From Sphingopyxis sp. DBS4 (GTDB lineage: Bacteria; Pseudomonadota; Alphaproteobacteria; Sphingomonadales; Sphingomonadaceae), in NCBI RefSeq assembly GCF_024628865.1, contig NZ_CP102384.1, forward strand, positions 1,685,001 through 1,749,000: a stretch of DNA of 64,000 bases, written 5' to 3'. The notes under the pieces were generated by a model. It was not told the origin of the DNA, did no database searches, and saw only the letters and a program-made list of their open reading frames with translations. The position numbers were made by a program, and so were the translations under genes. Positions 46,974-54,820 of the stretch are shown piece by piece (within the stretch, counting starts at the first letter, position 1; each line of letters starts with the position of its first letter).

Positions 46974-47119
46974 ATGACTCTCCCCTTCTCGGATTTTCAG
47001 AAGACCGCGAATGGTTCCGGTTTGCAACCCAATTAGGGCCCATACTCAATTACAGCGGAAAAAAGCGCGATCGTCCGCTAAACGGACATTGGAAATTACC
47101 GAATCCGACTGGGGTGAAA

Positions 47120-47737
47120 ATGATCTGCCATCGCTGGAAAACGCTCTTCATCCACATCCCGAAAACCGGGGGACAGAGCATCGAGCAGGTTTTTCTCGAC
47201 AAGATGGGCCTCGATTGGGACTCCCGTGGTCCGTTGTTGCTGACGACTAACCATGATCCTGAGGCCGGCCCGCCCTTTCTCGCCCATCTCACGGCCGGGG
47301 AATATCTTTCGAAGGGCCATTTGGCGCCGATCGATTTCAACGATTATTTCCGATTCACCGTCGTGCGAAACCCGTGGGACCGCGCGGTGTCCGAATATAA
47401 ATACAGATATGCGCGCGAGATGGATTTCCGGGACTTCATCCTCACGGCCTATCCCGCCCCCGAAGGCAGCAACGAGGAGCGGCACCTCATGCCGCAATGG
47501 TCCTTCGTGCACGACGAGAACGGACAAAGCCTGGTCGATCACATCATCCGGTTCGAGGAGTGCAGCCGGCAATTCGCCGAGATATCGACGCGGATTTTCG
47601 GCGAGCCTATCGCCCTGCCGCATGTCAACCAATCGCCCGACCGCCGCCACTACCGGGAATTTTACGACGCGGAAACGCGCGAGGTAATCGCCGGCCGATA
47701 TCGCTCCGATATTGCTTGGCTTGGCTACGAATTCTGA
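47120..47737 (+). CDS. Sulfotransferase-family protein
   Basis: About 205 residues from ATG 47120 (GTG at 47114 possible). The PAPS 5'-phosphosulfate loop is visible as FIHIPKTGGQSIEQVF and the 3'-phosphate motif as FTVVRNPWDRAVSEYKYRYA, the Sulfotransfer_2 pattern of carbohydrate-type sulfotransferases. No membrane segment. It lies at the edge of the lanthipeptide-type cluster and runs head-on into its last gene with 19 bases between stops. Sulfation of the cluster product or of a surface glycan are both possible; sequence alone does not decide. Confidence 0.82.
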   Translation: MICHRWKTLFIHIPKTGGQSIEQVFLDKMGLDWDSRGPLLLTTNHDPEAGPPFLAHLTAGEYLSKGHLAPIDFNDYFRFTVVRNPWDRAVSEYKYRYAREMDFRDFILTAYPAPEGSNEERHLMPQWSFVHDENGQSLVDHIIRFEECSRQFAEISTRIFGEPIALPHVNQSPDRRHYREFYDAETREVIAGRYRSDIAWLGYEF

Positions 47738-47756
47738 CGCGCCTCGTCCCGCCCCT

Positions 47757-48578
47757 TCAGGCAAGGACCACCGTGCCACGCATATCCCGCCGCAGCCCGC
47801 TGTCGGCGTAGGGGAGCACGCGATGCATCGTCCAGCGATTGTCCCACGCGATCAGGTCGCCCGCGGCCCAGCGGTGCCGGAACAGGAATTCGGGGCGCGT
47901 CGCGAAATCGGCCAGCTGCCGAAACAGCGCCTGGCTTTCGTCGCGGCCCCAATCGATGACTCGCTCCATATAGGGCGGGCTCAACCGTAACGATCTGCGC
48001 CCGTCGGCGAGCGTCTGGACCAACGCGTGCCGCGCCCGCGGAAGATGCGGCCGCTCGTCGGCCGACACCGGCGGCACATCTGCGGTAAGGATCATATGCT
48101 CGAAACTATACTCGACCGACAATGTCTCTATTCTGCTCTGCAAATCGCGCGGAAGCGCGTCAAAGGCCGCGACCAGGTCGGCGAATTCGGTGTCGCCACC
48201 GCCCGTTTCGATCGCTTCGGCGCGCAGCAGGACGGCCCGGATGTCGCGCTCGCGATAGACGCCGTCGGCGTGCCACAGCCAGTTGAGACGCAAGAGGCGC
48301 GCTTTGTCGCTGTCCGATCGCAGCAAGGTGCCGTCCTCATCGAAATTGGCTGACCGGAAAGTCTTCTTCGTGCCGAACGTCTGAATTTCCCCGAAAATCC
48401 CGGCCAGCGCGACATGCATGGCATCGTCGGCCAATAGCCCCGGAAAGATCAGAACGCCGAACCGGCTGAGCGCATCATCCAGTCGTTCGCGGGCGCTCTC
48501 CTCCAACAGGCTGGCCGGATCGTCGGCCTGCACCAGCGCGCCGAACCCTTGCGGCCGGGGAACGACCTCGAACGGCAT
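47757..48578 (-). CDS. TauD/TfdA-family 2OG-Fe(II) dioxygenase (cluster tailoring enzyme)
   Basis: A 273-residue oxygenase, start ATG at 48578 sharing one base with the preceding stop (TGATG). Iron ligands: WLWHADGVY (His-x-Asp) and TMHRVLPYAD (distal His), with RRDMRGTVVLA giving the 2-oxoglutarate-binding Arg, and LFPGLL-type N-terminal strand (GVLIFPGLLADD). Closest in outline to 2,4-D/taurine dioxygenases. Last gene of the lanA-lanL-phyH-tauD run, so a hydroxylation or desaturation of the peptide product is the likely job (inference). Confidence 0.85.
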   Translation of the reverse strand: MPFEVVPRPQGFGALVQADDPASLLEESARERLDDALSRFGVLIFPGLLADDAMHVALAGIFGEIQTFGTKKTFRSANFDEDGTLLRSDSDKARLLRLNWLWHADGVYRERDIRAVLLRAEAIETGGGDTEFADLVAAFDALPRDLQSRIETLSVEYSFEHMILTADVPPVSADERPHLPRARHALVQTLADGRRSLRLSPPYMERVIDWGRDESQALFRQLADFATRPEFLFRHRWAAGDLIAWDNRWTMHRVLPYADSGLRRDMRGTVVLA

Positions 48579-49420
48579 CAGACGATCTTGGCGAAGGCGG
48601 GATGGCGAAAGGGCGTTCCTTCGGGCTTGCCGGCAAGGATGCGGATCGGGTCGTCGCAAGCCTCGTCCGCCGCCAGCCGATCGACCTCGGCAATCCCCTG
48701 ATCGGGGCGCGGGCAGCAGGTCACATCGTCGCCGAACACCCGCAAGGATATCGTGCGCCGCCGCGCACCGGCAGCGGTCGGCGCTCCGCCATGCAGGATC
48801 GCCGGGTGGAACAGCAATATGTCGCCCGGCTCCACCGCCCACCGGACGATGGGAAAAGCGCCCCGGTCCGCCTCGATCTCGGGCAGCGGCGGCCAGATGC
48901 CATCCTCGAACATGGCGGCATGCTCGTCCTCCGCGTCGAAAGCGGTCGGATTATAGAGCGGCCCCCGATGCGACCCGCGAACGAATTCAAGTGAAGCGCC
49001 CTCCGCAACCGGATCGAGGCTGACCCATGCCGTCGCCATATGATGCCCCGCCATCGGCATATAGGCCAGATCCTGATGCCACGGCGTGCGCCGCCTTGTG
49101 CCGCCTTCCTTGCGCCAGACCTGTTCGTAGAGCAGCCACAGATCCTTTGTCCCGAGCACGTCGGCGATCAGCGACGCCAGGCCCGATTCCATAATGAAAG
49201 CGCGATAATGCGAAAGAGCTTCGGGGTTTGCATGATCCTGAAAGAACGAGCCTTCGACGCCCGCGAGCACCTCTCCGGCATAGGGGCCGGGATTGGCGAT
49301 GCTCCAGTCGAACAGGCGTTCCGCTGCCTCATATTGCGCGCGCGACAGGGCTGCAGGAATGCGAACGACGCCATCGGTCTCAAAGGCCACGCGGGCGTGC
49401 TTCAGTTCATCTGCCGTCAT
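48578..49420 (-). CDS. Phytanoyl-CoA dioxygenase (PhyH)-family 2OG oxygenase (cluster tailoring enzyme)
   Basis: A 280-residue oxygenase. Start MTADELKHARVAFETDGVVR with GGAGG six bases upstream and a 14-base overlap with the end of lanL. Iron site TPWHQDLAYMPM (His-x-Asp) and ILHGGAPTAAG (distal His), then RRRTISLRVFGDD with the 2-oxoglutarate Arg. PhyH-type enzymes hydroxylate small molecules and some ribosomal peptides (for example CinX-type Asp hydroxylation in cinnamycin biosynthesis uses a related Fe/2OG enzyme). Here the position directly after the synthetase suggests it modifies the peptide. Confidence 0.87.
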   Translation of the reverse strand: MTADELKHARVAFETDGVVRIPAALSRAQYEAAERLFDWSIANPGPYAGEVLAGVEGSFFQDHANPEALSHYRAFIMESGLASLIADVLGTKDLWLLYEQVWRKEGGTRRRTPWHQDLAYMPMAGHHMATAWVSLDPVAEGASLEFVRGSHRGPLYNPTAFDAEDEHAAMFEDGIWPPLPEIEADRGAFPIVRWAVEPGDILLFHPAILHGGAPTAAGARRRTISLRVFGDDVTCCPRPDQGIAEVDRLAADEACDDPIRILAGKPEGTPFRHPAFAKIV

Positions 49421-52058
49421 CGGTGCCTCCGCGCCTTCCCCTACCCCATCGGTCCGCGGCATCCCGAAGCAGTCCGCCATCCAACAGGGTTCGCTTTTCG
49501 TCCTGCACCGCAAGCGCCAGCGCCGCAGCCGGGCCCATGAAGCCGACCCACAGGTCGGGCGTCACGATCGACGGGTCATCGGATATCCAGACGTCACGAC
49601 CGCCCTTCCCGATCCGCATGAAATCCAGATTGGCGGCGAGGCGGCCGACCTTGTCCGCAGCGAGCGTCCGGTGCCGCTCCATGGCCGAAACCATTTGCCA
49701 AAGCTCCAATTGCCCCGCCAGACCATGGCAATAGGTTGGCGTGGCGATCGCCGGAAGCTCGGCCAGCGACGCGACGGCCCAATCGATCTCCTCGGCCAGC
49801 CCGCAATCCGCGCCGGGGCCCGCAAGCACGGACCACAGGAAACCGGCCGTTCCATGGCACCAATTGCCCGGCGCGTGGCGCTGGTCGCTGTCCAGACGCA
49901 TCCGCATGCCCTGCTCATTTGCTGTACTCATCTCGCGCCGCGCAAGCCCCTTCAACGTGGCGACCGAGAGGGCGGCGGCGTCCGGGTCACCGGTGCGCCT
50001 CGCCCAATAGCCAAGCGCCGCAGCGATGCCGGCACTCCCATGCGCGCAACCGAGAAAGTCGGCGCCAGCGCTATCCCCGACGCGCCAGACCGACAAACCC
50101 TCGACCATGGTTCTGCAATCTTCCAGCTTCCGTATCGCAACCCTGCCGAGATCGAGCGGCCAGTCATCCTCGATCAGTTCGGACATAGCGGCGGCAGCGA
50201 ACAAGGTACCGGCGCTTCCCGAGAAGAGGTCGATTTCGCGGTCGTCCGCGGCGGCGGCGGTGAGGCGGGTGCGGGCGGCCGCCAGATATTTATCCGTGCC
50301 GAGCGCTCGTCCCGCGACTGCAAGCGCCAAAGCGACGCCGGCATTGCCGGTAAAAAGGCCGGCTGCCTGACCGTCCGCGGGTCTCGAGGCAAGCCAGTCC
50401 GCCGTTCCGGCGATGTCGTCCCGGCAATCGAGATCGACCGTGCCGCAGGCCACCAACAGGCCGATCAAAATCCCCGCAGCTCCGATATTGATCGCCTCGC
50501 ATTCGAAATGGCGCTGGAAATGCGCGTTGCGCCAGTAACGCATGCCGCCATCTTCGATCCGGAATTTCGCTGTCGCCTCGACCGCGGCCTTGATGGCGAG
50601 GTGAAGGCGCGGGCCATCGAGCGACGCGCTATTCAGCGCCTTTCTCCTTTCATCGGACGACGCGCCCTCGTCGTTCAGTGCGGTGAGGAGGTCGACACAG
50701 GCCTCGGCCGATGGCCGCTCCAGCGGGTCGGCGGCCGTCATCCGGCCCACTACATCGGCGGCTTCCCTTGCTCCTTCGCGGCGGAGAAGGTCAGCAAGGA
50801 TACCGGGCTGCGCGGCGAGCAGTCCCGGCGGAAAGCCGGTCACGGCATGAAAGAGGCTGACGCCGAGGGCATAAATATCCTGGGCGGGATGCGCGGGCGC
50901 GCCATTTGTAGCCTCGGGTGGCATATAAGCGTGGGTGCCGCGCCCCGAAAGGCGCGAGTCGACGCGCTCGGCAAGCTCGAAATCGATCAAGGTGACGGCG
51001 CCATCGCGGGCGATTGCATTCTCCAGCTTTACATCGCCGTGAACCCAGCCGCGGCAGTGTACCTCGGCCAAGGCCTTCGCCATCGACGGCATTGCTTGCA
51101 TCCGCACCGACTGTCGCAGGTCCGCAAGGAGGTCGCCCGCCACGTCCTCCATAGCCAGGCTCGGCATTTCGCCACCGTAGCAGGCGATCGCGCGCGGCGC
51201 GCAACCTTGCACCCCGGCGATTTCATTAAGCGCCTGAAATTCGCGTGCGATATGCTCTTCGGCGCCGCCATCGTCGGGGTAGCGCGTCGCGCCGGGCAGA
51301 CGCTGGCGAACCACCAGCGTCGCCCCGCTGTCACGGTCGGCCGCGAACAGCAACCGCCCATGAGCAGTTTGCTTGATTTCGCCAAGAACGACCAAATTCA
51401 GGTCGCCGATCGCCATGGGTTTGCCCGCAACCTCATCCCAGACGGCGACCGCGAAGCCGGGAAGCGGCGGTTCGATCCCGGCCGGCGGCTTTCCCCCGAT
51501 GATCCGTTCGTCCGCGACGAAATGGCCGCCGGGCAATCGCACGGCGGCATGGATGATCCCGCGGCTGTCGACGATCCGGTTCCGCGCATCGAACGCACCG
51601 AACCGAAAGGCCACGGCCGAGCCGGGCCGAACATGCAAACTCGTGCGGATCGCCGGCGCGGCGCTCGCTGGCCACAGTCGGTCGACGGCAAGTATCGCCT
51701 CGCGTGCGAATGCGTCATCGGCAGGATAAAGAGTCGCGATCTTCCCGACCTGTTCGGCCCCGCCCTCCCCGGCATTGATCGCGGCGATCGCATCGAGCGA
51801 GACCGGAAGCTTGAAGGGGACGCGCAGCTCCGCCAGCAGCGGTGCCAGCGTGCGGGCAAAGGTCGCCGCTTCGCCGACCGCAACGGCGACATGCACCTTC
51901 CATCCCTGCGCGACATCCGTGGCCGCCGAGGGTGCGTGAAACTGCCAGCAACAATTTCCGTCCCGCCATCGGCGCACGGACCAGTCATCACCGAGCTGTT
52001 CGCTTAAAAAGGAAAGCGCTTCTTCATAATCATGAAGAAGCGCCGTCCGCCCCGACAT
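49407..52058 (-). CDS. Class IV (LanL-like) lanthionine synthetase: lyase-kinase-cyclase
   Basis: An 883-residue three-domain enzyme. Residues about 1-210: phosphoSer/Thr lyase domain (GWKVHVAVAVG with His56, PFKLPVS with Lys83, GKIATLYP with Lys106, VAFRFGAF with Arg152). About 220-470: protein-kinase-like domain (WVHGDVKLENAI with Asp342 and Asn347, LIDFELAER with Asp359, GTHAYMPPE); the beta-3 Lys position reads Arg (LVVRQRLPG). About 515-860: LanC cyclase with GCAHGSAG, GNWCHGTAG (Cys734) and YCHGLAG (Cys777, His778), the three zinc ligands. Intact zinc site separates it from class III LanKC. Phosphorylates and eliminates Ser/Thr of a precursor peptide, then adds Cys. Begins 21 bases after the candidate precursor gene. 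Confidence 0.9.
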   Translation of the reverse strand: MSGRTALLHDYEEALSFLSEQLGDDWSVRRWRDGNCCWQFHAPSAATDVAQGWKVHVAVAVGEAATFARTLAPLLAELRVPFKLPVSLDAIAAINAGEGGAEQVGKIATLYPADDAFAREAILAVDRLWPASAAPAIRTSLHVRPGSAVAFRFGAFDARNRIVDSRGIIHAAVRLPGGHFVADERIIGGKPPAGIEPPLPGFAVAVWDEVAGKPMAIGDLNLVVLGEIKQTAHGRLLFAADRDSGATLVVRQRLPGATRYPDDGGAEEHIAREFQALNEIAGVQGCAPRAIACYGGEMPSLAMEDVAGDLLADLRQSVRMQAMPSMAKALAEVHCRGWVHGDVKLENAIARDGAVTLIDFELAERVDSRLSGRGTHAYMPPEATNGAPAHPAQDIYALGVSLFHAVTGFPPGLLAAQPGILADLLRREGAREAADVVGRMTAADPLERPSAEACVDLLTALNDEGASSDERRKALNSASLDGPRLHLAIKAAVEATAKFRIEDGGMRYWRNAHFQRHFECEAINIGAAGILIGLLVACGTVDLDCRDDIAGTADWLASRPADGQAAGLFTGNAGVALALAVAGRALGTDKYLAAARTRLTAAAADDREIDLFSGSAGTLFAAAAMSELIEDDWPLDLGRVAIRKLEDCRTMVEGLSVWRVGDSAGADFLGCAHGSAGIAAALGYWARRTGDPDAAALSVATLKGLARREMSTANEQGMRMRLDSDQRHAPGNWCHGTAGFLWSVLAGPGADCGLAEEIDWAVASLAELPAIATPTYCHGLAGQLELWQMVSAMERHRTLAADKVGRLAANLDFMRIGKGGRDVWISDDPSIVTPDLWVGFMGPAAALALAVQDEKRTLLDGGLLRDAADRWGRGRRGGTDDGR

Positions 52059-52079
52059 TATCGGAGACCTGGAGTGGGA

Positions 52080-52256
52080 TCAGTGCCGCGTTGCCTGACA
52101 CGTATGCCAAGGGCAGCGATGCCCGGCGTGAAGATCATTATCCGCGCTCACCGTCGCGGCAGCAGATACAGCTTTGAAATCGATATCGCCGCCAGCGAGC
52201 ATCCGTTCTTTCACGATTTCGAACTCGCGGCGCATCACGTTCAAATTGGCCTGCAT
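52080..52256 (-). CDS. Candidate lanthipeptide precursor peptide (LanA)
   Basis: A 58-codon gene directly upstream of the synthetase. Its ATG follows GGAGGA at ideal spacing; a TTG further up in frame overlaps that site and is not the start. The N-terminal part (MQANLNVMRREFEIVKERML) is charged and probably helical, like a leader. A GG doublet at residues 22-23 may mark leader processing. The C-terminal 28 residues have Ser31, Thr35 and Ser37 before Cys48 and Cys53, in TVSADNDLHAGHRCPWHTCQ, the Ser/Thr-then-Cys order needed for lanthionine rings. Precursor identity is inferred from position and composition; the mature structure is unknown. Confidence 0.72.
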   Translation of the reverse strand: MQANLNVMRREFEIVKERMLAGGDIDFKAVSAAATVSADNDLHAGHRCPWHTCQATRH

Positions 52257-52307
52257 GGTACATTCCTCCAATTAGGGCGCGACCCGAAATCGAAAGATTT
52301 CGGTTGG

Positions 52308-52337
52308 ATAATGTCAACTTAGGTTACAGGATGTCAA
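52308..52337 (-). promoter_or_regulatory. Predicted promoter of the lanA-lanL operon
   Basis: On the minus strand TTGACA (52337-52332) is a perfect -35 box, followed after 18 bases by CATTAT (52313-52308). This predicts a start near 52301 and a leader of about 45 bases before the precursor ATG. The heptamer TTGACAT recurs exactly 20 bases apart (starts at 52337 and 52317), which could also be a two-turn operator. Confidence 0.5.
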
Positions 52338-52374
52338 GCTCGATATCGTTTTACGCTTCGGCCGGAGAAGAAAT

Positions 52375-53574
52375 TTGTCGGACATATTGGCGTCTTTGCC
52401 TTTCATGGACGCCGATTTCAAAAGCCGCAGCATCGATGCGGTCAGCCAGCTCGCAGCCGTCGCCAACGCCCCCTTGTTAAAATTTGCGCTTCCGTTTGGC
52501 GGCGAGGCTTGGCTGGTGACGGGTCATGCCCTTTCAAGCAGCCTTCTGGCCGATCATCGGCTTTCCAAAAAATCGCCGCTTCAGGGTCGATCCGCTCCCG
52601 AAACGCATCCTCTATACCGCCACCTGCTCGTAGCCGATCCGCCCGAGCATACGCGGCTTCGACGCCAACTCCGGCACGCCCTGGCATATTGGACGAGCGC
52701 CAGGATCGAGACTCTGACGCGCGAAATCATCGCTCGCCGTCTGGCGATCCTCGACCGCGACGAGACGCACTTCGATCTTGTGACCCGCGTCGCCATGCCC
52801 GTGGCTTTGGAGATCGCCTGCACGATCGTCGGCATTCCGCTCGTCGACATGGCAAAGATACACGCATGGAACGACAGGCTGACGCGGTCGGATTTGGACG
52901 GCGAGAACCAGGCGAACGAGATTGCGGACGAAATCGAAACCTATCTTGCGGGCCTCGCTGAGGAGGACACGGACCATGCCGGCGATGGCGCCTTGGCAAC
53001 GCTTGGCAGAGCGGCATCGCGCGGCGATCTCGACAATCGCGAAGCGATGGCCCTTGCCTATCTCCTTCTCTCGGCCGGTTACGAGACAACGGGGCATCTG
53101 CTGTCGTCCGCAGTCTGGTTGCTCGCCGCCGGCCGCGAAACCTGGCGGTCCATTGCAGAAGATGACGATGCCGCCGTGCGCGCCATCGAGGAATGCCTGC
53201 GGCTCAACCCGTCGCTTGAACTCGCAACACCGCGATATGCGCGTGAGAACTTCGAGATAGCCGGCATCACCGTTCGCGAGGGCGATCTGATTTTCATCGC
53301 CCTTGGCGCGGCGAATCGCGATCCGTCCGTCTTTATGGCGGGCTCGCTTCTCGATTGCTCCCGTTCCGGGCTGGCCCGGCATCTGTCATTCGGCCGCGGG
53401 CCCCATATCTGCCCGGGCGCGGGCATTGCACGCGTTGCCTCGCGAACCATTCTGCAGGAATTGGCGCGTCGCTTTCCTGATCTGACGCTTTCCACCGATC
53501 ATGAACTCGAATGGATTCCGGGCCTGGTGATGCGCGGTTTGCGCTCGCTACCCATTTTCGTCGGCGGCGAATAG
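52375..53574 (+). CDS. Cytochrome P450 (divergent cluster gene)
   Basis: A 399-residue soluble P450, TTG start with GGAGAAG upstream. Class signatures: I-helix LLSAGYETTGHLLSSAV, ExxR as EECLR, PERF-like region following, and heme loop HLSFGRGPHICPGAGIAR with the axial Cys. No redox partner gene nearby. The gene faces away from the precursor gene across 118 bases that hold the shared regulatory region. Together with the two 2OG oxygenases it is a plausible oxidative tailoring enzyme for the peptide; MibO in microbisporicin is a known lanthipeptide P450 precedent. Confidence 0.9.
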   Translation: MSDILASLPFMDADFKSRSIDAVSQLAAVANAPLLKFALPFGGEAWLVTGHALSSSLLADHRLSKKSPLQGRSAPETHPLYRHLLVADPPEHTRLRRQLRHALAYWTSARIETLTREIIARRLAILDRDETHFDLVTRVAMPVALEIACTIVGIPLVDMAKIHAWNDRLTRSDLDGENQANEIADEIETYLAGLAEEDTDHAGDGALATLGRAASRGDLDNREAMALAYLLLSAGYETTGHLLSSAVWLLAAGRETWRSIAEDDDAAVRAIEECLRLNPSLELATPRYARENFEIAGITVREGDLIFIALGAANRDPSVFMAGSLLDCSRSGLARHLSFGRGPHICPGAGIARVASRTILQELARRFPDLTLSTDHELEWIPGLVMRGLRSLPIFVGGE

Positions 53575-53615
53575 CAAGCCCTGCCGTGCCGCATCGCAAC
53601 CATGAGGGGAGGTTA

Positions 53616-53691
53616 TGGTGGGCCCGGCAGGACTCGAACCCGCAACCTAGCCGTTATGAGCGGCCAGCTCTAACCATTGAGCTACAGGCCC
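53616..53691 (-). tRNA. tRNA with anticodon CAT, probably tRNA-Ile2
   Basis: Minus-strand gene starts GGGCCTGTAGCTCAATGG and ends GTTCGAGTCCTGCCGGGCCC followed by A and CCA. Anticodon loop CTCATAA. The initiator features (unpaired first acceptor base, three G-C pairs in the anticodon stem) are absent, and the GGTTAGAGCTGGC arm matches the minor isoleucine tRNA whose C34 is modified by TilS more than elongator Met. Identity as Ile2 is likely, not certain. Confidence 0.85.
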
Positions 53692-53759
53692 CCCTTCACA
53701 CCCGGCGGGGGATGTGCGGGCGATAGCGGAGCATGACGGCGATTGGCAAGCGGCTTGGG

Positions 53760-54785
53760 TCAGCCGGCCGGCGCTTTCCGCTCAGCCATCGCCAGGATCG
53801 CCGCGGCGTCGGTCGCCTCCACCCGGCGCAGCGCAAGATGGTCCAGCACATTGTCCCACCAGCGATAAAAAAGATCGAGATCGGCATCGCTTCGGACATA
53901 AGGGGTGTTTCCGGGCTGCAGCGACGGCGAATGGAAAGAGAAATTGAGCACCGGAAGCCCCCGGTCCAATGCGATATCGATCGCGCGGCACGCGCGCTCC
54001 GCGGGAATGCCCTCGGGTGTCAGCGCGATCCGTTCGACCAGTCCGAGCCGCGCCAACGCCGCCCGCATACGCGTGCCGTTACGCGTGAGGCGATGATAGA
54101 GGCTCTTTCCCTTCAGCCCCATAAAACCGCCGAACACCGTCGTCACCGGCACCTCGAGCACCGCGCCGTGCGTCGTCGGCACCCACCAGGGCTTGAGCGG
54201 AGCGGCGCGATAATCCGGACCGTGCCCGCTGCGGTAATCGAACCCCGCACGCACCGACGTGTCGCACCGGAAGCCGAGCTCGGCGAGCATCGTGGCGGTT
54301 TCGGATCCCAGGCCGTAACGCCCGGCCCGATAAACCGTGGGCGCCACCCCGAACCGATCGCGGATCGCGTCGCGCAGCGCTGCCATCTTGGCACGCTGCA
54401 AAGCGGGCGGCAGATTGCCGGTATAACTGTTGCGCTCGTTCACCGGCTCGTCGTGCGGGGGCGTCACCCAGGGATGAAGCTGCGCGCCGATCTCGCATTG
54501 CCCCCGTGCCTGGGCGTCGCCCAATATGGCGACAGCGCGGTCATCCGCGACGATCGGCCAGTCGACCAGATAGATGGGCTTCACCCCCGCCCGTTCGAAA
54601 TAACTCTGGCATTCGGCGAGCGCAGGGACCGAATCGAGCCGGTATCCGGTGCGCGCGAACGGCGCCGACCAATCGAAATCCTCCTCGGTGTCGCAGGTCA
54701 CCCAGAAACGCGGTCGCTCGCCGTCTTCGAGACCGACAAGTCCCGCAGCCGCCGGATATGCGTGGAAACTGCCCGCAGGCTGCAC
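53760..54785 (-). CDS. WalW-like polysaccharide deacetylase-family protein
   Basis: A 341-residue protein, GTG start with GGAAGG seven bases upstream. NodB-like fold: WVTCDTEEDFDWSAP holds the first catalytic Asp pair, IGAQLHPWVTPP the metal His, and a late NFSFHSPSLQPGN the second His. The overall pattern with E. coli-type cell-surface WalW proteins is close. Acts on a surface polysaccharide. It precedes and is 35 bases downstream of the sensor-like gene on the same strand, forming a likely operon. Confidence 0.8.
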   Translation of the reverse strand: MQPAGSFHAYPAAAGLVGLEDGERPRFWVTCDTEEDFDWSAPFARTGYRLDSVPALAECQSYFERAGVKPIYLVDWPIVADDRAVAILGDAQARGQCEIGAQLHPWVTPPHDEPVNERNSYTGNLPPALQRAKMAALRDAIRDRFGVAPTVYRAGRYGLGSETATMLAELGFRCDTSVRAGFDYRSGHGPDYRAAPLKPWWVPTTHGAVLEVPVTTVFGGFMGLKGKSLYHRLTRNGTRMRAALARLGLVERIALTPEGIPAERACRAIDIALDRGLPVLNFSFHSPSLQPGNTPYVRSDADLDLFYRWWDNVLDHLALRRVEATDAAAILAMAERKAPAG

Positions 54786-54820
54786 CTTTTTCCCTTCCGC
54801 CCCCAGCCCGCTCGCGCGGG

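Noticed and set aside
49293..52007. 904-codon frame antisense to the lanthionine synthetase
   Set aside because: The synthetase strand has all domain motifs; the antisense frame has none and merely reflects codon bias.
52257..52271. TTG start for the precursor gene giving an MEECT extension
   Set aside because: The ATG downstream has the GGAGGA site at proper spacing; the TTG codon itself overlaps that site.
53616..53691. Calling the CAT tRNA as initiator or elongator Met
   Set aside because: Lacks the initiator features, and the acceptor/anticodon-arm pattern fits Ile2 better; kept as likely Ile2 with a caveat.
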